Shown: positions 5,236 through 6,754 of the stretch, piece after piece | Layout: each line of letters opens with the position of its first letter | How positions within the stretch are numbered: position 1 is the stretch's first letter | From: Ilumatobacter sp. | Lineage (GTDB): Bacteria; Actinomycetota; Acidimicrobiia; Acidimicrobiales; Ilumatobacteraceae | Direction: 5' to 3' | NCBI GenBank assembly: GCA_029263275.1 | Contig: JAJCXU010000216.1 | Location: forward strand, 1 to 6,754 | DNA: 6,754 nucleotides | The notes under the pieces: generated by a model | Told to the model about the DNA's origin: nothing | The model's database searches: none | The model's input: the letters and a program-made list of their open reading frames with translations, nothing else | Program-made: the position numbers and the translations under genes

Positions 5236-6754
5236 ATGAGCAAACGGTGGAGAACGATGGCGGCCGCGGGCGTCGTGGTGGGTGTCTTGTTGGTCGTCCA
5301 GATTCCGGTCGCAGCCGCACCTGTACGTCATGCTGGCCACGTCGACATGGCATGGACCGTCACCGACGCAGCGGGGTCGCCGCCCCCGGATTCGTTCGGA
5401 CCGGGAAATGGTGGGCCGTGGGCTGGTACCGACCGGGTCTGGCATCAACCGGGATTCACCGGTTCGTATCGGATCACACTCGACGGACTGGGCATCTCCG
5501 GATACTGCGGCGACTTCCACAATGCGAACAGCCCTGACGCCGCGAGCACGTGGGTCGCCGACCGCAGCGCCTTCGCGGGTTCTGACAAGGCCCTCACCAA
5601 ACTGTCGTATGCCCAGTGGCGCTGGGGTGCGACCGCCGACCCAGATGTTGGCGCCGCACTGAACCTCTACACCCACTTCCTCGGATCGCCTGGCGACCGT
5701 TCGAACCGCAACGGCGTCCCGATCCCCGATATCAACGACAACGACATCCTCGACGAGATCGTCACGACACTGGCTCCGCATGCTGGCGTCGCAGGCATCA
5801 TGTCGTCGATCGACGTCGAGGCCGAAGCCTGGTCGGCGGCGTTCGATCATCGTTCGGCGAATGTCGCAGCCGGCGTCGAGATTGAGATCGTGGCGGGAAC
5901 ACCTGTCGTCGCCGTGACGGCTACGAATCGCCCGCTTCCGACCGATTCGTACGATCTGACGACAGTGGGTCGTCAGGTGACGGTGACGACGGCAGGTGTT
6001 GCCCGTCCGTTGCGTGACGTGACTGCCGGCAGCCAGAACAGCATCACCGCCGGTCTCCCGCAGGTCACTCGACTCAAGATTGCGCCGAACATCGACATCA
6101 CATCGCAGATCTCTGACGACACGCCCGCGATCGGATCGACGGTCAGCGATGCCATCGTGGTCAGCGGGCTGCTCGCCGGGGAGACCGCCACGGTCAGCGT
6201 TGAACTCTTCGACCTGACCGTCGACCCGGCGGCGGCAGGGACCCCGCTGGTGGTCGAGACCCGCTCCGGCTTGCTGGATGGAACGACCACGGGCTGGGCA
6301 GCCTTCGAGGTGTCGGCTGCACTCGCCGGTCACCGGGTTGGCTATCGGCATCGTCGTGAATCGATCAGTCCCGCCGGACCAAGCGGAACGCTCCCCGGAG
6401 ACTGGTCTGAATTGGGCCTCGCCTCAGAGACCGGCACGGTCGATGTTGTCGACGCCGAGGTCCACCTTCGCAAGACGGTCTCCTCGACTGGCCACCCGAC
6501 GTGGATCAATGCGCAGCGCGGCACCCTGCCGTCTCATTCGCCATCAGCTGCTGCGGGACTGGCACCTGACGGGTCACATGATGACGCCGACCCTGATGCC
6601 GGTGACGCGCTCCCGCTCTTCGTCGAGGGCGACACCGTGTCGTTCCGCTACGAGGTCTGGCTTGATGAGGCATCGACGGCGGACGTCGCGTGGCCGGGCG
6701 ACCTGAGCATGACAACCAGTGGTGTCGTCATCGACGATGCGGGGACCGATGACG
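5236..6754 (+). CDS. Large secreted, probably surface-displayed multidomain protein, N-terminal part (3' end outside window)
   Basis: An uninterrupted frame of 506 codons runs off the window edge. Residues 1-27 form a Sec signal peptide: basic KRWR, hydrophobic core AAAGVVVGVLLVVQ, likely cleavage at VAA/AP (27/28). Residues about 35-200 form a domain with GYCGDF (C91, the only Cys seen) and LSYAQWRWGATADPDVGAALNLYTHFL cut at its middle here: LSYAQWRWG (123-131, Q127) and VGAALNLYTHFL just after. This resembles N-terminal domains of actinobacterial surface proteins. An Asp/Asn cluster DINDND (165-170) might bind Ca2+. From about 200 the sequence is Thr/Val/Ser-rich and beta-like: an Ig-like stretch (200-300), a module with VVSGLLAGETATVSVELFD (about 308-326), and from 406 a module with DADPDAGDALPLF and VEGDTVSFRYEV (449-474), recalling repeated adhesin domains. 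A C-terminal anchor would lie outside. No function in adhesion is shown; it is inferred from architecture. Confidence 0.85.
   Translation, partial: MSKRWRTMAAAGVVVGVLLVVQIPVAAAPVRHAGHVDMAWTVTDAAGSPPPDSFGPGNGGPWAGTDRVWHQPGFTGSYRITLDGLGISGYCGDFHNANSPDAASTWVADRSAFAGSDKALTKLSYAQWRWGATADPDVGAALNLYTHFLGSPGDRSNRNGVPIPDINDNDILDEIVTTLAPHAGVAGIMSSIDVEAEAWSAAFDHRSANVAAGVEIEIVAGTPVVAVTATNRPLPTDSYDLTTVGRQVTVTTAGVARPLRDVTAGSQNSITAGLPQVTRLKIAPNIDITSQISDDTPAIGSTVSDAIVVSGLLAGETATVSVELFDLTVDPAAAGTPLVVETRSGLLDGTTTGWAAFEVSAALAGHRVGYRHRRESISPAGPSGTLPGDWSELGLASETGTVDVVDAEVHLRKTVSSTGHPTWINAQRGTLPSHSPSAAAGLAPDGSHDDADPDAGDALPLFVEGDTVSFRYEVWLDEASTADVAWPGDLSMTTSGVVIDDAGTDD

Noticed and set aside
3692..5353. Long open frame on the - strand across ilvD (553 residues)
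   Set aside because: It is antisense to ilvD, with Arg/His/Asp-rich composition typical of reverse frames in GC-rich genes, and ilvD itself is certain from its motifs.
5131..6351. Long open frame on the - strand across the secreted protein gene (406 residues)
   Set aside because: Arg/Asp/Cys-rich shadow of the + strand frame, which has a signal peptide, Shine-Dalgarno site and coherent codon use.
1..6754. Search for a novel defence, mobile or biosynthetic system
   Set aside because: No integrase, transposase, CRISPR repeat, toxin-antitoxin pair, nuclease or cluster signature is visible. gatAB and ilvD are housekeeping genes.

Overview
The window reads as a chromosomal segment of a high-GC Gram-positive bacterium. 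Codon third positions are strongly G/C, proteins are rich in Asp/Glu/Ala and poor in Lys, GTG starts occur, and two genes seem to be transcribed without a leader. The style of GatA, GatB and IlvD, and the large secreted protein, suggest an actinobacterium, possibly of the Acidimicrobiia (Ilumatobacter-like). That placement is inference from sequence style, with no database support.

Layout: (1) positions 1-2364 hold the 3' part of gatA and all of gatB on the + strand, overlapping by ATGA. These are two subunits of the tRNA-dependent amidotransferase that makes Gln-tRNA(Gln) and/or Asn-tRNA(Asn). (2) Positions 2365-2568 are a convergent intergenic region with a tetraloop hairpin and weak traces of coding on the - strand. 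(3) Positions 2569-3219, - strand, hold an acidic protein of unknown function whose ends may be affected by frameshifts. (4) Positions 3220-3376 are a short divergent promoter region. Each flanking gene has a TANNNT -10 box only 7-8 bases before its start codon, the layout of leaderless mRNAs. (5) Positions 3377-5095 hold a complete ilvD, followed 2 bases after its stop by a GC-rich hairpin. (6) Positions 5096-5235 hold two 12-bp perfect palindromes whose centres are exactly 60 bp apart, then a Shine-Dalgarno sequence. (7) From 5236 to the window end runs the N-terminal part of a large secreted, probably surface-displayed protein. It has a signal peptide, a Cys-containing N-terminal domain and several beta-rich modules. 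It is open at the window edge.

The genes do not form one functional system. gatA-gatB is one translationally coupled unit. ilvD (branched-chain amino acid synthesis) stands alone, with no ilvB, ilvN or ilvC beside it here. The secreted protein is separately transcribed or at least separated by a terminator-like hairpin. I see no tRNA, rRNA, CRISPR, transposase, phage gene or defence system. Most of the window is ordinary housekeeping sequence. The parts worth a second look are the uncharacterised - strand gene, the paired leaderless promoters, the palindromes and the surface protein.
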